Below are positions 1 to 9,831 of a DNA stretch of 40,198 nt, piece after piece. Made by a program: the position numbers and the translations under genes. The DNA is from Sphingomonadales bacterium (lineage in GTDB: Bacteria > Pseudomonadota > Alphaproteobacteria > Sphingomonadales > Sphingomonadaceae): positions 1 through 40,198 of the forward strand of contig JAIYAA010000125.1 in NCBI GenBank assembly GCA_027489295.1, read 5' to 3'. Every line of letters starts with the position of its first letter. The first letter of the stretch is position 1. Under the pieces are notes generated by a model. The model made no database searches and was not told the DNA's origin. It was given only the letters and a program-made list of their open reading frames with translations.

Positions 1-722
1 ATCAGCGCCTTGTAGCGTTCGTCCTCGGGATGCACGGCAACGGCCATGTCGGCGAGCATCGTCTCGGGCCGCGTCGTCGCGACCTGGATGAAGCCCGAGC
101 CGTCCGCCAGCGGATAGCGCAGGTGCCAGAAATTGCCGCGGACCTCCTTGGTCTCGACCTCGAGGTCCGAGATCGCGGTGCCGAGGCCCGGATCCCAGTT
201 CACCAGCCTTTTGTCGCGATAGAGCAGGCCCTGGCGGTAGAGCTCGACGAACACCTTGAGGACGGCCTTGGAAAAGCCCTCGTCCATGGTGAAGCGCTCG
301 TTCGCCCAGTCCATCGAGCAGCCGAGCCGGCGCAGCTGGCGGGTGATCGCACCGCCGCTCTCGGCCTTCCATTCCCACACCTTGTCGACGAACGCTTCGC
401 GGGTGAAATCTGTGCGCTTCTGTCCCGCGGCATTGAGCTGGCGCTCGACGACCATCTGTGTGGCGATGCCCGCGTGATCGGTGCCCACCACCCAGCGCGC
501 ATCCTTCCCCTTCAGCCGCGCGTGGCGGACCAGGATGTCCTGCAGCGTGTTGTCGAGCGCGTGGCCGATGTGCAGGCTGCCCGTCACGTTGGGCGGCGGG
601 TTGACGATCGTCCAGGGCTCGGCGCCTTGGCGCTCGGGGCGGAACAGGCCTTCGTCTTCCCAATGGGCGTACCAGCGGGATTCGATGTCGGCGGGGTCGA
701 AGGTCTTGGGGAGTTCGGTCAT
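1..722 (-). CDS. valS: Valine--tRNA ligase, N-terminal part (cut by window edge)
   Basis: Class I aminoacyl-tRNA synthetase that charges tRNA-Val in the cytoplasm. The product starts [20 protein letters not shown]. Within the first 60 residues it has the stretch [15 protein letters not shown], the ATP-binding HIGH motif in the arrangement typical of ValRS. Later segments ([22 protein letters not shown], and [16 protein letters not shown] entering the editing domain) also match this enzyme. About 240 residues are visible of a protein normally near 900, so the KMSKS motif, anticodon-binding domain and coiled coil lie outside the window. The ATG at 722 has no strong Shine-Dalgarno sequence. An inverted repeat (728-750) sits just upstream. 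Confidence 0.95.
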   Translation of the reverse strand, partial: MTELPKTFDPADIESRWYAHWEDEGLFRPERQGAEPWTIVNPPPNVTGSLHIGHALDNTLQDILVRHARLKGKDARWVVGTDHAGIATQMVVERQLNAAGQKRTDFTREAFVDKVWEWKAESGGAITRQLRRLGCSMDWANERFTMDEGFSKAVLKVFVELYRQGLLYRDKRLVNWDPGLGTAISDLEVETKEVRGNFWHLRYPLADGSGFIQVATTRPETMLADMAVAVHPEDERYKAL

Positions 723-727
723 GGTGA

Positions 728-750
728 CAGGGGCTTTAGCGTCGCCCCTG
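728..750 (-). promoter_or_regulatory. Inverted repeat in the valS leader
   Basis: CAGGGGC (728-734) and GCCCCTG (744-750) are perfect 7-bp arms around a 9-nt loop. They lie six bases upstream of the valS ATG and downstream of the receiver gene. There is no T-tract, so a classic terminator is unlikely. The hairpin could affect initiation at valS or be incidental in GC-rich DNA. Confidence 0.3.
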
Positions 751-782
751 CCCTGCGCACAACCCTTGGCCGTCCACTCAGC

Positions 783-1136
783 TCAGCTCAGGCTGCTGAG
801 CACCTTGTCGACCCGGTCGAGCGTGAACGGCTTGGAAAGCACCGGCCGATCGCGGTGCAGCGGCGCGATGCTGTCATCGGCGCCGCCGGTCGCCAGCACG
901 AACGGGATGCCAAGTTCGGCCAGCTTGTCCGCCACCGGCCAGCTCTGCTCACCACCGCGCAGGTTCACGTCTAGGATCGCACCGTCGATGCCACCTGCGC
1001 CGATGCGATCGAGCGCCTCGGCCACGGTATCGGCGGTGCCCGCCGCCACCCGGTCCAGCGCATCGAGGAAATCCTCGAGCATCATGGCGATCAAAGGCTC
1101 GTCTTCGACGATGAGAATGTTACGCGGACCCTGCAT
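783..1136 (-). CDS. Stand-alone receiver (single-domain response regulator)
   Basis: A 117-residue protein that is only a CheY-like receiver. It has the acidic pocket E11-D12 (ILIVEDEP), phospho-acceptor D56 in AILDVNLRG, the switch Thr in LATGG, and the conserved Lys in LSKPF. There is no output domain. The ATG at 1136 is preferred over an upstream GTG because a strong AAGGGGG Shine-Dalgarno sequence precedes it. It lies 40 nt downstream of cckA on the same strand, so the two are probably co-transcribed. The LATGG segment resembles the 'FATGUY' receivers (LovR/SdrG type) that act with HWE kinases in the alphaproteobacterial general stress response. That link is inference. The partner kinase is unknown. 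Confidence 0.85.
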   Translation of the reverse strand: MQGPRNILIVEDEPLIAMMLEDFLDALDRVAAGTADTVAEALDRIGAGGIDGAILDVNLRGGEQSWPVADKLAELGIPFVLATGGADDSIAPLHRDRPVLSKPFTLDRVDKVLSSLS

Positions 1137-1176
1137 ATAGCCCCCTTTGCAGGAAAAATGGTTTCGTGCCAAGCAC

Positions 1177-3567
1177 TTATTTGGTCACCAGGATCTCCTG
1201 TACCGCTTCTGCAAGTTGTTGCACAGAAAAGGGTTTCGGCAGAAAGGCGACATTGTCGAGATCGATCGAACGTCGCAATTGTTCCTCGGCGTAGCCGGAC
1301 ATGAACAGGATCGGCAGATCGGGCCAGCGTTCGCGGACTTTTCGCGCCATGCTAGGCCCGTCCATCACCGGCATCACGACGTCGGATACGAGCAGGTCAG
1401 GCTTGTCCATCGTCTCGATCGTTTCGAGCGCGACCTCGCCATTTTCGGCGGTGACCACCGAATAACCCTGTCGGCTGAGCGCGCGCTCGGCGATGGCGCG
1501 GACCATGTCCTCGTCCTCGACCACCAGGATGGTCCCCGAGCCCCACAGGTCGGCAGGCTTTTCCTTGGTGACCGGCAACTTGGCGACCGCCGCCTCGGGC
1601 GCGGCATGGACCGGCAGGTAGATGGTGAAGGCAGCCCCTGCGCCGGGGACGTTCTCGGCGAAGATATAGCCGCCCGACTGCTTGATGATGCCATAGACCG
1701 TCGACAGGCCGAGGCCGGTGCCCTTGCCCACTTCCTTGGTAGTGAAGAACGGCTCCCAGATCTTGGGCAGGATTTCGGGCGGGATGCCGGTGCCGGTGTC
1801 CGAGATACGGAGCGCGGTATAGTCGCCGACCGGGAGGACATCGTCTTCCATTCGCCGGACTTCGGCGGAGGAGACCGCCAGCGTCTCGATGGTCAGCGAG
1901 CCGCCGCCGCTGGGGTTCCGGCTCAGCATCGCGTCGCGAGCGTTGACCGCAAGGTTGACGACGACCTGCTCGAGCTGGCCCGGGTCGGCGCGCACCGGCC
2001 CCAGGTTGCGGCCATGCTTGACGTCGAGCGACACCGTCTCGCCGAGCAGCCGCTTGAGCAGGTTGGAAACTTCGGAGATGATGTCCGGCAGCTGCAGCAC
2101 CTGCGGCCGCAGCGTCTGCTGACGCGAGAAGGCGAGCAGCTGGCGCGTCAGGCTGGCGGCGCGGTTGGAGTTGGCGCGGATCTGCTGGATGTCGTCATAG
2201 TCGCTGTCGCCGGGGGAATGGCGCATCAGCATCAGGTCGCAATGCCCGATGATCGCGGTGAGGATGTTGTTGAAATCGTGCGCGACGCCGCCGGCGAGCT
2301 GGCCCACCGCCTGCATCTTGGTCGCCTGTGCGATCTGGCGCTTGAGCTTGCCCTCCTCGCCGGAATCGCGAAGGCTGAGCAGCACCGCGGCGTCACCCAG
2401 CCCGCGCGCGCCGGCGATGGTGATCGCCACCGGTTCTTCGGACACGTCCTTCAGCCGCACGGTAATTTCGAGTGATTGCGGCGCCCCCCCGGCGAAGCGG
2501 CGCACGGCGTCCGCCAGCGTCGCCTTGTCCTCGCGCACCACCAGGTCGCCCGGATAGAGCGGCGGGGCGGCGGGATGGACGCGCGCGGTGCGGACGAACG
2601 CATCGTTCATCATCAGGAAGCGGCCGTCGCGGTCGATCAGCGCGAGGCCGGTCGGCAGGATCGAGATCAGCGAGCGGACATGGTTGGAGGCGCTGCCGCC
2701 CAACGCCGGACTGGCGATTACCGCCGGCTCCTCGTCGAGCAGCGCAACCAGCAGCGGCGCCTCGTCACCCTCGAGGAACGGAATCTGCAGCACGCGCAGC
2801 GGCGTGCCCTCGATCCCCTCGCGTTCGAAGCGCACCTGGCCGATCGAATCGGTGATCAGCAGGCGCGCGAAGTCCCGCCCGTCGGCGATCGCGTCGGCAC
2901 TGCCCAGCGCGCGATGGCGAAAAACGCGGTTTGCCGACCGGATGCGGCCATCGGGCGCGACCAGCACCACCATCACGCCGGCCCCGCCAAGCCGGTCCCC
3001 GGTCTGCCCGGCGAGCAGCCCCTGCACCTGCACGGCCAGATCGAGCGCGTGGATGCCGATGAACCGCCAGACGAGCGATTCGTCGCCGACCCGGGCGACC
3101 CGCACCGCCACTTGTGCGCCGAACACCTGCACCTCGCCGCAGCGGCTCTCGCCGTCGCGCCATGCGGCTCGCGCACAGGCGCCGAGTGCACGTTCGCCCT
3201 CGTCGCCGATCGGCAGGTTGGGTGGGGTCGGCCATCCGCCGAACAGCGCTTCGTAGCGGGGATTGGCGCAGACCAGCCGGCCGCTGCGATCGGTCACCGC
3301 GAGGGCGTCATCGCTGGCGGAGGCCAGCGCATGCGCGATCGCCCAGTCGGTATAGCGCTCGACCGTCATCGGCGCGCGGAACAGCCGGGCGCTCGCCAGC
3401 ATCAGCCCGGCGGCCATCACGGCGGCGCCCAGAAAGCCTGCGGCGACGGTGCGGTCGTTGATGCTGAGCAGGATCACGCCGGCCGCAGCGACGCCGGTGA
3501 CGACCACGGCCGCGAGCGGCAGCAGCAGGGAAGGCTTCGGCAACTCGGCGTCGGGCAGACTGGCCAT
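1177..3567 (-). CDS. cckA: CckA-type hybrid histidine kinase
   Basis: A 796-residue membrane-bound hybrid kinase. In order: two transmembrane helices (about 14-35 and 41-60); PAS-like sensory segments (about 75-400); a dimerisation/phospho-acceptor helix with H430 in [14 protein letters not shown]; an HK ATPase domain with N-box NARDAM, G1 box DTGTGIP and G2 box GKGTGLGLS; and a C-terminal receiver (about 679-793) with phospho-acceptor D729 ([10 protein letters not shown]) and K778. In Caulobacter CckA passes phosphate through ChpT to CtrA and CpdR, controlling cell cycle and motility. chpT and ctrA are not in this window. The ATG at 3567 is chosen because the frame upstream opens only with TTG and the helix-containing N-terminus begins here. 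Confidence 0.92.
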   Translation of the reverse strand: MASLPDAELPKPSLLLPLAAVVVTGVAAAGVILLSINDRTVAAGFLGAAVMAAGLMLASARLFRAPMTVERYTDWAIAHALASASDDALAVTDRSGRLVCANPRYEALFGGWPTPPNLPIGDEGERALGACARAAWRDGESRCGEVQVFGAQVAVRVARVGDESLVWRFIGIHALDLAVQVQGLLAGQTGDRLGGAGVMVVLVAPDGRIRSANRVFRHRALGSADAIADGRDFARLLITDSIGQVRFEREGIEGTPLRVLQIPFLEGDEAPLLVALLDEEPAVIASPALGGSASNHVRSLISILPTGLALIDRDGRFLMMNDAFVRTARVHPAAPPLYPGDLVVREDKATLADAVRRFAGGAPQSLEITVRLKDVSEEPVAITIAGARGLGDAAVLLSLRDSGEEGKLKRQIAQATKMQAVGQLAGGVAHDFNNILTAIIGHCDLMLMRHSPGDSDYDDIQQIRANSNRAASLTRQLLAFSRQQTLRPQVLQLPDIISEVSNLLKRLLGETVSLDVKHGRNLGPVRADPGQLEQVVVNLAVNARDAMLSRNPSGGGSLTIETLAVSSAEVRRMEDDVLPVGDYTALRISDTGTGIPPEILPKIWEPFFTTKEVGKGTGLGLSTVYGIIKQSGGYIFAENVPGAGAAFTIYLPVHAAPEAAVAKLPVTKEKPADLWGSGTILVVEDEDMVRAIAERALSRQGYSVVTAENGEVALETIETMDKPDLLVSDVVMPVMDGPSMARKVRERWPDLPILFMSGYAEEQLRRSIDLDNVAFLPKPFSVQQLAEAVQEILVTK

Positions 3568-3877
3568 GGCGCACCGTTGTTCGGTCACCGCGCCAGCGTC
3601 AAGCGGCGATCGCGCCAACGGCCCGCCAGCGGCGACTCGGGGCCGTGCCGAAGCACTCTCCTGACGAGATCAAGGTCTTCGTGCGTTGCGGAAGGATGCC
3701 GACCTCGACACCTGCCAATACGCTGGAAGACGTGCGGCCACGATCACCCCGCGGCGCGGCATAGCTCCATTGTAGAACGAGTATGAACCAATCTCACCCC
3801 AACTGGGATGGTTGCTGACGTACACCGATAGCCGGAGAAATTTTTACTCGCCCACGGAATATTGGAGGGGATTGGAC
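3568..3877. other. Intergenic gap, cckA to lipase
   Basis: 310 bp between the divergent cckA and lipase genes. It should hold both promoters, but I find no convincing -35/-10 pair, RNA gene or conserved small frame. The last 60 bases before the lipase are more AT-rich than the surroundings and end in a clear ribosome-binding site. Confidence 0.5.
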
Positions 3878-5158
3878 ATGTACGACCTTACACAGACGGC
3901 TTTCCTGTTTTCCGTCTATGCCAACGCGGCTTCCTCGATCGGAGGGTCGGCACCACAGCTCGCCGCGTTGCTCGATCTCGCGCTCGACAGAGGTGGGGAA
4001 TGGACGAATGGCAAGCACACCTATGCCGTTCGCGGCCTGCTCGGCGAGATCGGCGACCAGCTTTACGGCAGCGACTGGAGCGTGGCGTGGGGACCAGCGA
4101 TCTACCAGCCTGCCAAGACCCGCCACGCCGCCAACGCGGTTGCGGTGCTGCACAGTGCGTCGCTGGACCTGTACGTCGTCGCGACCGCCGGAACCAACAT
4201 GGACGACGTCTATGACTGGTTCCGCGAAGACCTCGCCGTCGGACCGAATGCGATGGTCGACTTCCCCATCTCGCTGGCGAAGCCCCCTGTGGGAGGCAAG
4301 GCCAACAGTGCGGGCCAGCAGATCGACCTCGGCACCGCGTGCGGCATCTACAACTTGCTGAAAAACGTCGAGGACTCGACTGGCCACACCCGCTCGCTGA
4401 TCGACTTTCTGGCGCAGCTCAAGCCGACGTCATCGGCGGGGGGCACCATCGTTTTCGTCGGTCACAGCCTCGGCGGCGCGCTATCCGCGGCCCTCCCGCT
4501 GCAAGTGCTGGCGAGCATCGACAATTGGGGCTGGACGGCGCAGGGCGGCCGGGTCTGCGCCATGCCGACGGCGGCGCCCACCCCCGGCAATCAGGCGTTC
4601 TCGACCGCCTGGGGGAAGGCGTTGCCCCCGCTTCCCGTCGCGGACACCGCGCCGTCCAATCAGGTCAAGACGCTGAACACACCGGTCGAGAATGCGATCG
4701 ATCTGGTGCCGCATGCCTGGACGAACCTCTACGCGAGAACGCAGAACGCGGCCGATCCCTTCTATTTCTCGAACTTCACCCTCGCCCCACCGGGCCTCGC
4801 CTCGCTAACGGTCCGTCTCGACTTCACCCTGGCCGTCGGCATGGCCGGCCTGGCCGCCAAGGCGCAGCTGGACGGCGACGCAGCGCTCATGGCGAAACTG
4901 CCGAACGTGCAACTGCTCCAGCCGTCCTTCCCGATCACCTACTGGGATCCTGCCCAGCAAATGTTCGGGAGCTACAACCTACCGCCATTGCCCGTCAGCG
5001 ATCTCGAGCGCTTCGAGACCGTGCTCTTCATGGTCCATGTCTGGCAGTATTTCCCGTTCTTCGGGATCACGACAAGCGCCCTGCCCTATCCGGTCACCAG
5101 CCAGCAATCCCGCAAGGCGGCTCGCAACGCCCGGGCGATTTCCGCCGAGCGGGTGTGA
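3878..5158 (+). CDS. Lipase class 3 family protein
   Basis: A 426-residue alpha/beta hydrolase. The nucleophile elbow is VFVGHSLGGALS with Ser197, in the GxSxG form of fungal-type class 3 lipases. An upstream TAGTNMDDVYDWFREDL segment fits the oxyanion/substrate loop of that family, and candidate Asp and His residues follow in VENAIDLVPHAW. Expected activity is carboxylester or triacylglycerol hydrolysis; the substrate is unknown. The ATG at 3878 follows GGAGGGG at good spacing. An in-frame TTG 22 codons earlier lacks this. No clear signal peptide is visible, so export is uncertain. It is monocistronic and unrelated to its neighbours. Confidence 0.8.
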   Translation: MYDLTQTAFLFSVYANAASSIGGSAPQLAALLDLALDRGGEWTNGKHTYAVRGLLGEIGDQLYGSDWSVAWGPAIYQPAKTRHAANAVAVLHSASLDLYVVATAGTNMDDVYDWFREDLAVGPNAMVDFPISLAKPPVGGKANSAGQQIDLGTACGIYNLLKNVEDSTGHTRSLIDFLAQLKPTSSAGGTIVFVGHSLGGALSAALPLQVLASIDNWGWTAQGGRVCAMPTAAPTPGNQAFSTAWGKALPPLPVADTAPSNQVKTLNTPVENAIDLVPHAWTNLYARTQNAADPFYFSNFTLAPPGLASLTVRLDFTLAVGMAGLAAKAQLDGDAALMAKLPNVQLLQPSFPITYWDPAQQMFGSYNLPPLPVSDLERFETVLFMVHVWQYFPFFGITTSALPYPVTSQQSRKAARNARAISAERV

Positions 5159-5177
5159 GGTATCGCGCGGGGCGGGC

Positions 5178-5726
5178 TCAGCCGCGCACGCCTGCTCCGC
5201 CGCGCGTCTGCTGGCGCCGGCGCCACTTGCCGACGATCCACCAGCGCCACAGCAGCGCGCTGCCGAAATAGCCGAGCACTGCCAGCGCCAGCGAGATCGT
5301 GACGAGGCCGGTGAGCGTCGCCGGGCCGGCGTCGTGCAACAGCCAGTCCATCCAGGACGGGACGGCGGCAGACGCCTCGCGCGCGGCGGCGGGCCCCAGA
5401 AGCCAGCTGCCGACCCAATAGGCCGCGACCCACAAGGGCGGCGTCGTGAGCGGATTGGTGAAGAAGGTCGTCGCCGCCGCCGCCGGGATGTTCGCGCGGA
5501 GCGGCAGCGCAAGGAGTGCCGATGCCGGGATCTGCCCCATCGGCACCAAAATGCCCGTCAGCATGCCAAGCGCGACGCCGCGGGGCACCGAGCGCCGGGT
5601 GAAACGCCAGAGCGACGAGTGCATCACACGGCCGGCCACCGGCTTCAGCCAGCGGTTGGTCTCGATCGATTCACGGCTCGGTATCGCCTTGTCTGCCAGG
5701 CGGCGCAGGCGGCCCGGCCGTTCCAT
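5178..5726 (-). CDS. DUF2062 membrane protein
   Basis: A 182-residue integral membrane protein of the DUF2062 family. The basic N-terminal segment (to about residue 40) is followed by RRSVPRGVALGMLTGILVPM, the FFTNPLTTPPLWVAAYWVG motif characteristic of the family, and a final hydrophobic helix with a basic tail. Molecular function is unknown; homologues often sit near cell-envelope genes. Its ATG begins one base after the smpB stop (TGA-C-ATG), so translation is probably coupled to smpB. Confidence 0.85.
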   Translation of the reverse strand: MERPGRLRRLADKAIPSRESIETNRWLKPVAGRVMHSSLWRFTRRSVPRGVALGMLTGILVPMGQIPASALLALPLRANIPAAAATTFFTNPLTTPPLWVAAYWVGSWLLGPAAAREASAAVPSWMDWLLHDAGPATLTGLVTISLALAVLGYFGSALLWRWWIVGKWRRRQQTRGGAGVRG

Positions 5727-5727
5727 G

Positions 5728-6210
5728 TCAGCCACGGTCCCGGAGGATGCGCGACTGCTCGCGCTTCCAGTCGCGTTCCTTGATGGTCTCGCGCTTGTCA
5801 TGCGTCTTCTTGCCCTTCGCCAGCGCCAGCTCGACCTTCGCCCGGCCCTTGCTGTTGAAATAGACCGACAGCGGGACCAGCGTCATGCCCTCGCGGGCGA
5901 CGGCGCCGTGCAGCTTGTTTATCTGGCGCTCGTTGAGGAGCAGTTTACGCGGCCGCTTGGGCTCGTGGTTGAAGCGGTTGCCATGGCTGAATTCGGGAAT
6001 GTTGGCGTTGACCAGCCATACCGCATCGCTCTTGATCTCGGCATAGGCCTCGGCGATCGAGCCCTCGCCGAAGCGCAGCGACTTCACCTCGGTGCCGGTG
6101 AGCACCAGGCCAGCCTCATAGGTCTGCTCGATGAAATAGTCGAAACGCGCGCGCCGGTTCTCGGCGACGGTCTTTACCTTGTCGAATTCCAGGGGACGTG
6201 GACGGGCCAT
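5728..6210 (-). CDS. smpB: SsrA-binding protein SmpB
   Basis: A 160-residue protein, the usual length, that binds tmRNA and delivers it with EF-Tu and alanine to stalled ribosomes (trans-translation). Family signatures are present: the [20 protein letters not shown] start, [19 protein letters not shown], and the basic tail [20 protein letters not shown] that inserts into the mRNA channel. The tmRNA gene itself is not in the window. It lies between dapA and DUF2062 on the same strand, with a long hairpin (6237-6271) in the gap to dapA. Confidence 0.97.
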   Translation of the reverse strand: MARPRPLEFDKVKTVAENRRARFDYFIEQTYEAGLVLTGTEVKSLRFGEGSIAEAYAEIKSDAVWLVNANIPEFSHGNRFNHEPKRPRKLLLNERQINKLHGAVAREGMTLVPLSVYFNSKGRAKVELALAKGKKTHDKRETIKERDWKREQSRILRDRG

Positions 6211-6236
6211 AAGACCGCGCGATGTAGGGATGGACA

Positions 6237-6271
6237 GGCCGGAGCGCCAGCCGTTTGTTGGCGCCCCGGCC
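6237..6271 (-). terminator. Long hairpin between dapA and smpB
   Basis: GGCCGGAGCGCCA (6237-6249) pairs with TGGCGCCCCGGCC (6259-6271) with one A/C mismatch, giving a 13-position stem around a 9-nt loop. It lies just past the dapA stop (6278) and 27 nt before the smpB ATG. There is no U-tract on the minus-strand transcript, so it may be a weak terminator, attenuator or 3'-end stabiliser that separates dapA levels from smpB. Confidence 0.45.
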
Positions 6272-6277
6272 GGTTCC

Positions 6278-7159
6278 TCAGAGAAGACCGGCGAATTCCA
6301 GCGCGGCGTCGACCGCCTTGCGGCTCGCCTCGCCCGCCTCAGTCATCGGCAGGCGCAGCGCCTGCGGGAAGCCGGGGCGCACGCGGCCCATCGCGTACTT
6401 CACCGGGCCCGGCGAGGCATCGGTGAACATCGCGATGTGCAGCGGATAGAGCTTGTCGTGCAGCGCCAGCGCCTTCGCCGTGTCGCCTGCGGCCCATGCC
6501 GCCTGGAAGTCGGCGCAAAGCCGCGGCGCGACATTGGCCGTCACCGAGACGCAGCCCACCCCGCCCATCGCGTTGAAGGCAGGCGCGGTCTCGTCATTGC
6601 CCGAGAGCTGGACGAAGCCGGTGCCGCAGCCCGCGCGCTGCTCGGACACGCGGCTGAGATTGCCGGTGGCATCCTTCACGCCGACGAACGTGTACGGATA
6701 GGCCTGGACGATCCGCGCCATGGTGGCGGGCTGGATGTCGGTCACGGTGCGGCCGGGGACGTTGTAGAGCACGATCGGCAGATCGGTCGCCTCGGCCACG
6801 GCGGCGAAATGGCGGAAGATGCCTTCCTGGCTCGGGCGGTTATAGTAAGGCGGCACCATCAGCGCGGCATCGGCGCCGGCCTGCGCCGCGGCCTGGACGT
6901 TGTCGATCGCCACCTTGGTGTCGTTGGACCCCGCGCCGGCGAGGATCTTCACCCGGCCTTTGGCCTGATCAGCACAGACCCGCACGATGTGGAAATGCTC
7001 GTCCTTGGGCATGGTCGCGGCCTCGCCCGTGGTACCGCAGGGCACCAGCGCCGACGAGCCTTCGCCGATCTGCCATTCGACGAGCGCGCGGAAATCCTCC
7101 TCCGCGAACGCGCCGTTGTGGAACGGCGTCACGAGCGCAGGGATCGATCCAGAAAACAT
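6278..7159 (-). CDS. dapA: 4-hydroxy-tetrahydrodipicolinate synthase
   Basis: A 293-residue TIM-barrel enzyme of the DapA/NAL family. It condenses pyruvate with aspartate semialdehyde, the first committed step of lysine and meso-diaminopimelate synthesis. Catalytic residues are in place: Schiff-base K162 (VGVKDATG), Y132 in LYNVPGRT, T43-T44 in CGTTGEA, and R137 for carboxylate binding. [11 protein letters not shown] carries the interface Tyr. The start gives [13 protein letters not shown], typical of alphaproteobacterial DapA. It is divergent from the lytic transglycosylase gene with about 60 bp between starts, so both promoters must lie in that gap. Confidence 0.97.
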   Translation of the reverse strand: MFSGSIPALVTPFHNGAFAEEDFRALVEWQIGEGSSALVPCGTTGEAATMPKDEHFHIVRVCADQAKGRVKILAGAGSNDTKVAIDNVQAAAQAGADAALMVPPYYNRPSQEGIFRHFAAVAEATDLPIVLYNVPGRTVTDIQPATMARIVQAYPYTFVGVKDATGNLSRVSEQRAGCGTGFVQLSGNDETAPAFNAMGGVGCVSVTANVAPRLCADFQAAWAAGDTAKALALHDKLYPLHIAMFTDASPGPVKYAMGRVRPGFPQALRLPMTEAGEASRKAVDAALEFAGLL

Positions 7160-7221
7160 CGCGCGGAATCATCCTCTTTTTCGGTAGAAACGGGCTGGCA
7201 GATACGGCGCGATCTCCTATC

Positions 7222-9222
7222 ATGTCCAGCATGGTCGCTACGGTACTCAAAGGCGCGTTGTTGTTCGCCGGTGTTTCGGGACTGGCAGCCTCCTCGCAGG
7301 TAACCCCTGCGATGCTGGCAGCCCTGGCCGGCGGCTTCGTGCCGCAGGCGCAGGCGCAATATGATCCGGTGAGCACAGCGCTGGTCGAATGGAAGCGGCT
7401 GCAGCAGTCGGACAACTACCCCTTCGCCGACTATGCCAACTTCCTGCTCGCCCATCCCGGCTGGCCCGGCGAGAAGAGCCGTCGCGCCGCCGCGGAGACG
7501 ATCCTCGACAGCGGCGCGACCGCGCCCGACCTTGCCGTCCGCTTCTTCACCCGCTTCCCGCCGATCACCGCCGCCGGCCGGCTGCGCTACGCCGAGGCGC
7601 TTGCCGCCACCGGGCGCCGCGCCGAGGCGGAGGACCAGGCCCGCCGCGCCTGGCGCGCAGGCGTGCTGCGCAGTAGCGACGAGAGCCGGCTGCTGGCCAG
7701 CTTCGGCGCCGCGCTCCGGCCGATGGATCACGACGCGCGCGAGGACATGCTGCTGTGGCAGGGCGCCACCAGCGTCGCGACGCGGCAGCTCGCCTATACC
7801 TCTCCCGAGCGGCGAGCGGTGTTCGACGCCCGGATCGCCTATCGCACCAACGCCGCCGATGCCGCGACGCGGGCCAGCCTCGCCGAGCCGCGCGGCCAGG
7901 CGGACCCCGGCTATGTTGCCGATCGCGCCCGCTGGCTGCGCGAGAACGGCCAGACACCGGCGATGCGCGCCTATCTGGCGCAGCCGCGCCGGCTGACCAG
8001 CTATCCGGGCGATCTCGAGAAATGGTATGAAGTGCTGCTCACCGCCGCGCGCGGCGCGGTCGTGGACGGCCAGTATGATCTCGCCTATCGCATCGCCTCG
8101 CAGGTCGATGACGGCGCCCCCCCGGGCACCGATCTGAGCGACATGTCGCTCGGCATTCGCGACGACTATACCAGCCTCACCTGGCTCGCGGGGACGGTGG
8201 CGCTCAACGCGCTGGGTCGCCCGGCCGACGCGGTCGGCATGTTCGATCGCTATGGCCGGGGCTCGAAGACCCCGCAGACCCAGTCCAAGGGCCTGTACTG
8301 GGCCGGCCGCGCCGCCGAGGCCGCCGGCAACCGCGCGCTGGCGCAGACCTATTACGCCCGCGCCGGCGGCTATCCCGACCTGTTCTATGGCCAGCTCGCG
8401 GTCGAGCGGGGCGGCCGGCCGTTGCAGGGCCCGCCCGATCTCAGCGGCAAGACCGCCGCGCCGGCGGTGCGCAGTGCCTTTTATGCTCGCGAAGTGGTGC
8501 GTGCCGCGCAGATGCTCGGCCAGATGGGCAACCGGATGGACCAGAGCCAGTTCCTGCGCCAGATCGCGCAGGACGCGACCAGTGACGACGACCATCTCCT
8601 CGCCGCCGAACTGAGCCGGACGCTCGGCCGGCCGGACCTGGGCGTGATGGTGGGCCGCAGCGCGCTCCAGAACGGCCTCTCCTCCTACACCGCCGCCGGC
8701 TATCCTTCGGTGAAGATCCCCGAGGGCCAGCGCGATTACTGGACGATCATCCACGCCATCGCCCGGCAGGAAAGCCAGTTCAACCGCGACGCGGTGAGCC
8801 ATGCCGGCGCGCGCGGGCTGATGCAGCTGATGCCGGGCACGGCCCGCGAAATCGCCTCCAAGATGGGCATGAGCTACGATCCCGGCGCGCTCAACGCCGA
8901 TACCGACTATAACATCCAGCTCGGCTCCAGCTATTTCCAGAAGCTGCTGACCCGCTACGGCAACAGCTATCCGCTGGCGGTGGCGGCGTACAATGCCGGG
9001 CCGGGCAATGTGAACAAATGGCTTGCCGCCTATGGCGACCCGCGCATGCCCGGCGGCGACATGGTCCGCTGGATCGAGCAGATCCCGATCTTCGAGACGC
9101 GCAACTATGTCCAGCGCGTGCTTGAGAACGCCGTCGTCTACGACCTGCTGAACCCTGCCCATGCGCGCAGCGCCGGCCCCGCCAATCTCAGCTGGTATCT
9201 GGGCAAGAGCCAGCCGGGCTGA
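7222..9222 (+). CDS. slt: Soluble lytic murein transglycosylase (Slt70-like)
   Basis: A 666-residue periplasmic enzyme that cleaves peptidoglycan between MurNAc and GlcNAc to form 1,6-anhydro ends. An N-terminal export signal ends near residue 45 (AQAQA). A long alpha-superhelical region (about 50-490) like the Slt70 U/L domains follows, then a C-terminal SLT domain. Catalytic Glu517 sits in IARQESQFNRDAVS, followed by the family motifs GARGLMQLMPGTA, NIQLGSSYF and AVAAYNAGPGNV. The ATG at 7222 is used, with a second in-frame ATG three codons on. The Shine-Dalgarno sequence is weak. greB follows 14 nt later on the same strand. Confidence 0.95.
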   Translation: MSSMVATVLKGALLFAGVSGLAASSQVTPAMLAALAGGFVPQAQAQYDPVSTALVEWKRLQQSDNYPFADYANFLLAHPGWPGEKSRRAAAETILDSGATAPDLAVRFFTRFPPITAAGRLRYAEALAATGRRAEAEDQARRAWRAGVLRSSDESRLLASFGAALRPMDHDAREDMLLWQGATSVATRQLAYTSPERRAVFDARIAYRTNAADAATRASLAEPRGQADPGYVADRARWLRENGQTPAMRAYLAQPRRLTSYPGDLEKWYEVLLTAARGAVVDGQYDLAYRIASQVDDGAPPGTDLSDMSLGIRDDYTSLTWLAGTVALNALGRPADAVGMFDRYGRGSKTPQTQSKGLYWAGRAAEAAGNRALAQTYYARAGGYPDLFYGQLAVERGGRPLQGPPDLSGKTAAPAVRSAFYAREVVRAAQMLGQMGNRMDQSQFLRQIAQDATSDDDHLLAAELSRTLGRPDLGVMVGRSALQNGLSSYTAAGYPSVKIPEGQRDYWTIIHAIARQESQFNRDAVSHAGARGLMQLMPGTAREIASKMGMSYDPGALNADTDYNIQLGSSYFQKLLTRYGNSYPLAVAAYNAGPGNVNKWLAAYGDPRMPGGDMVRWIEQIPIFETRNYVQRVLENAVVYDLLNPAHARSAGPANLSWYLGKSQPG

Positions 9223-9236
9223 TAGCGCGCAGGCGC

Positions 9237-9716
9237 ATGTCCGATCGCCCCAACTATATCACGCCCACCGGCTATGCCGCGCTCAAGGCCGAATATGACC
9301 AGCTGTTCGGGGAGGAGCGGCCCAAGCTCGTCGACACCATTTCCTGGGCCGCCGGCAATGGCGATCGCTCGGAGAATGGCGACTATATCTATGGTCGCAA
9401 GCGGCTGCGCGAGATCGACCGGCGGCTGGGCTTCCTCGCCCGACGGATGAAGGCGGCCAAGGTAGTCGATCCCACGCGGCAGGAAGATCGCAGCGGGGTG
9501 TTCTTCGGCGCGACCGTGACGATCGCCGACGAGGACGACAACCAGCGCATCCTTACCTTGGTCGGCGACGACGAGGCGGATGCCGGCAACGCGCTGATCG
9601 GCTGGAACGCGCCGCTGGCCCGGGCCCTGCGCGGCGCCCGCATCGGCGATCTTCGCCGCGTGACCCTTCCCGCGGGCGAGCGCGAATATGAAGTGATCGC
9701 AATCACCTATCCCTGA
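9237..9716 (+). CDS. greB: Transcription elongation factor GreB
   Basis: A 159-residue secondary-channel factor that stimulates transcript cleavage by backtracked RNA polymerase. The N-terminal coiled coil carries the GreB hallmark GDRSENGDYIYGRKRLREID, with tip acids D43 and E46, and is followed by the FKBP-like C-terminal domain. The longer, more basic coiled coil separates it from GreA, which is encoded elsewhere in the same window (38364-38840). It starts 14 nt after the slt stop, so the two are likely co-transcribed. Confidence 0.95.
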   Translation: MSDRPNYITPTGYAALKAEYDQLFGEERPKLVDTISWAAGNGDRSENGDYIYGRKRLREIDRRLGFLARRMKAAKVVDPTRQEDRSGVFFGATVTIADEDDNQRILTLVGDDEADAGNALIGWNAPLARALRGARIGDLRRVTLPAGEREYEVIAITYP

Positions 9717-9831
9717 CGCGCCGGGAACTGCGGCGATTGCGGCGGGCCGTGTCCGTTCCCGGCTTCCGATTTGTCCCGGACTGCTACAGATGGAGCGCGC
9801 CCGGATGGTCGGGCGGGTGTAAAGGGAGCGT

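Noticed and set aside
7129..9162. Long minus-strand open frame opposite the lytic transglycosylase
   Set aside because: Low-complexity Arg/Ala/Gly/His composition typical of antisense shadows; the plus strand encodes a complete Slt-type enzyme.
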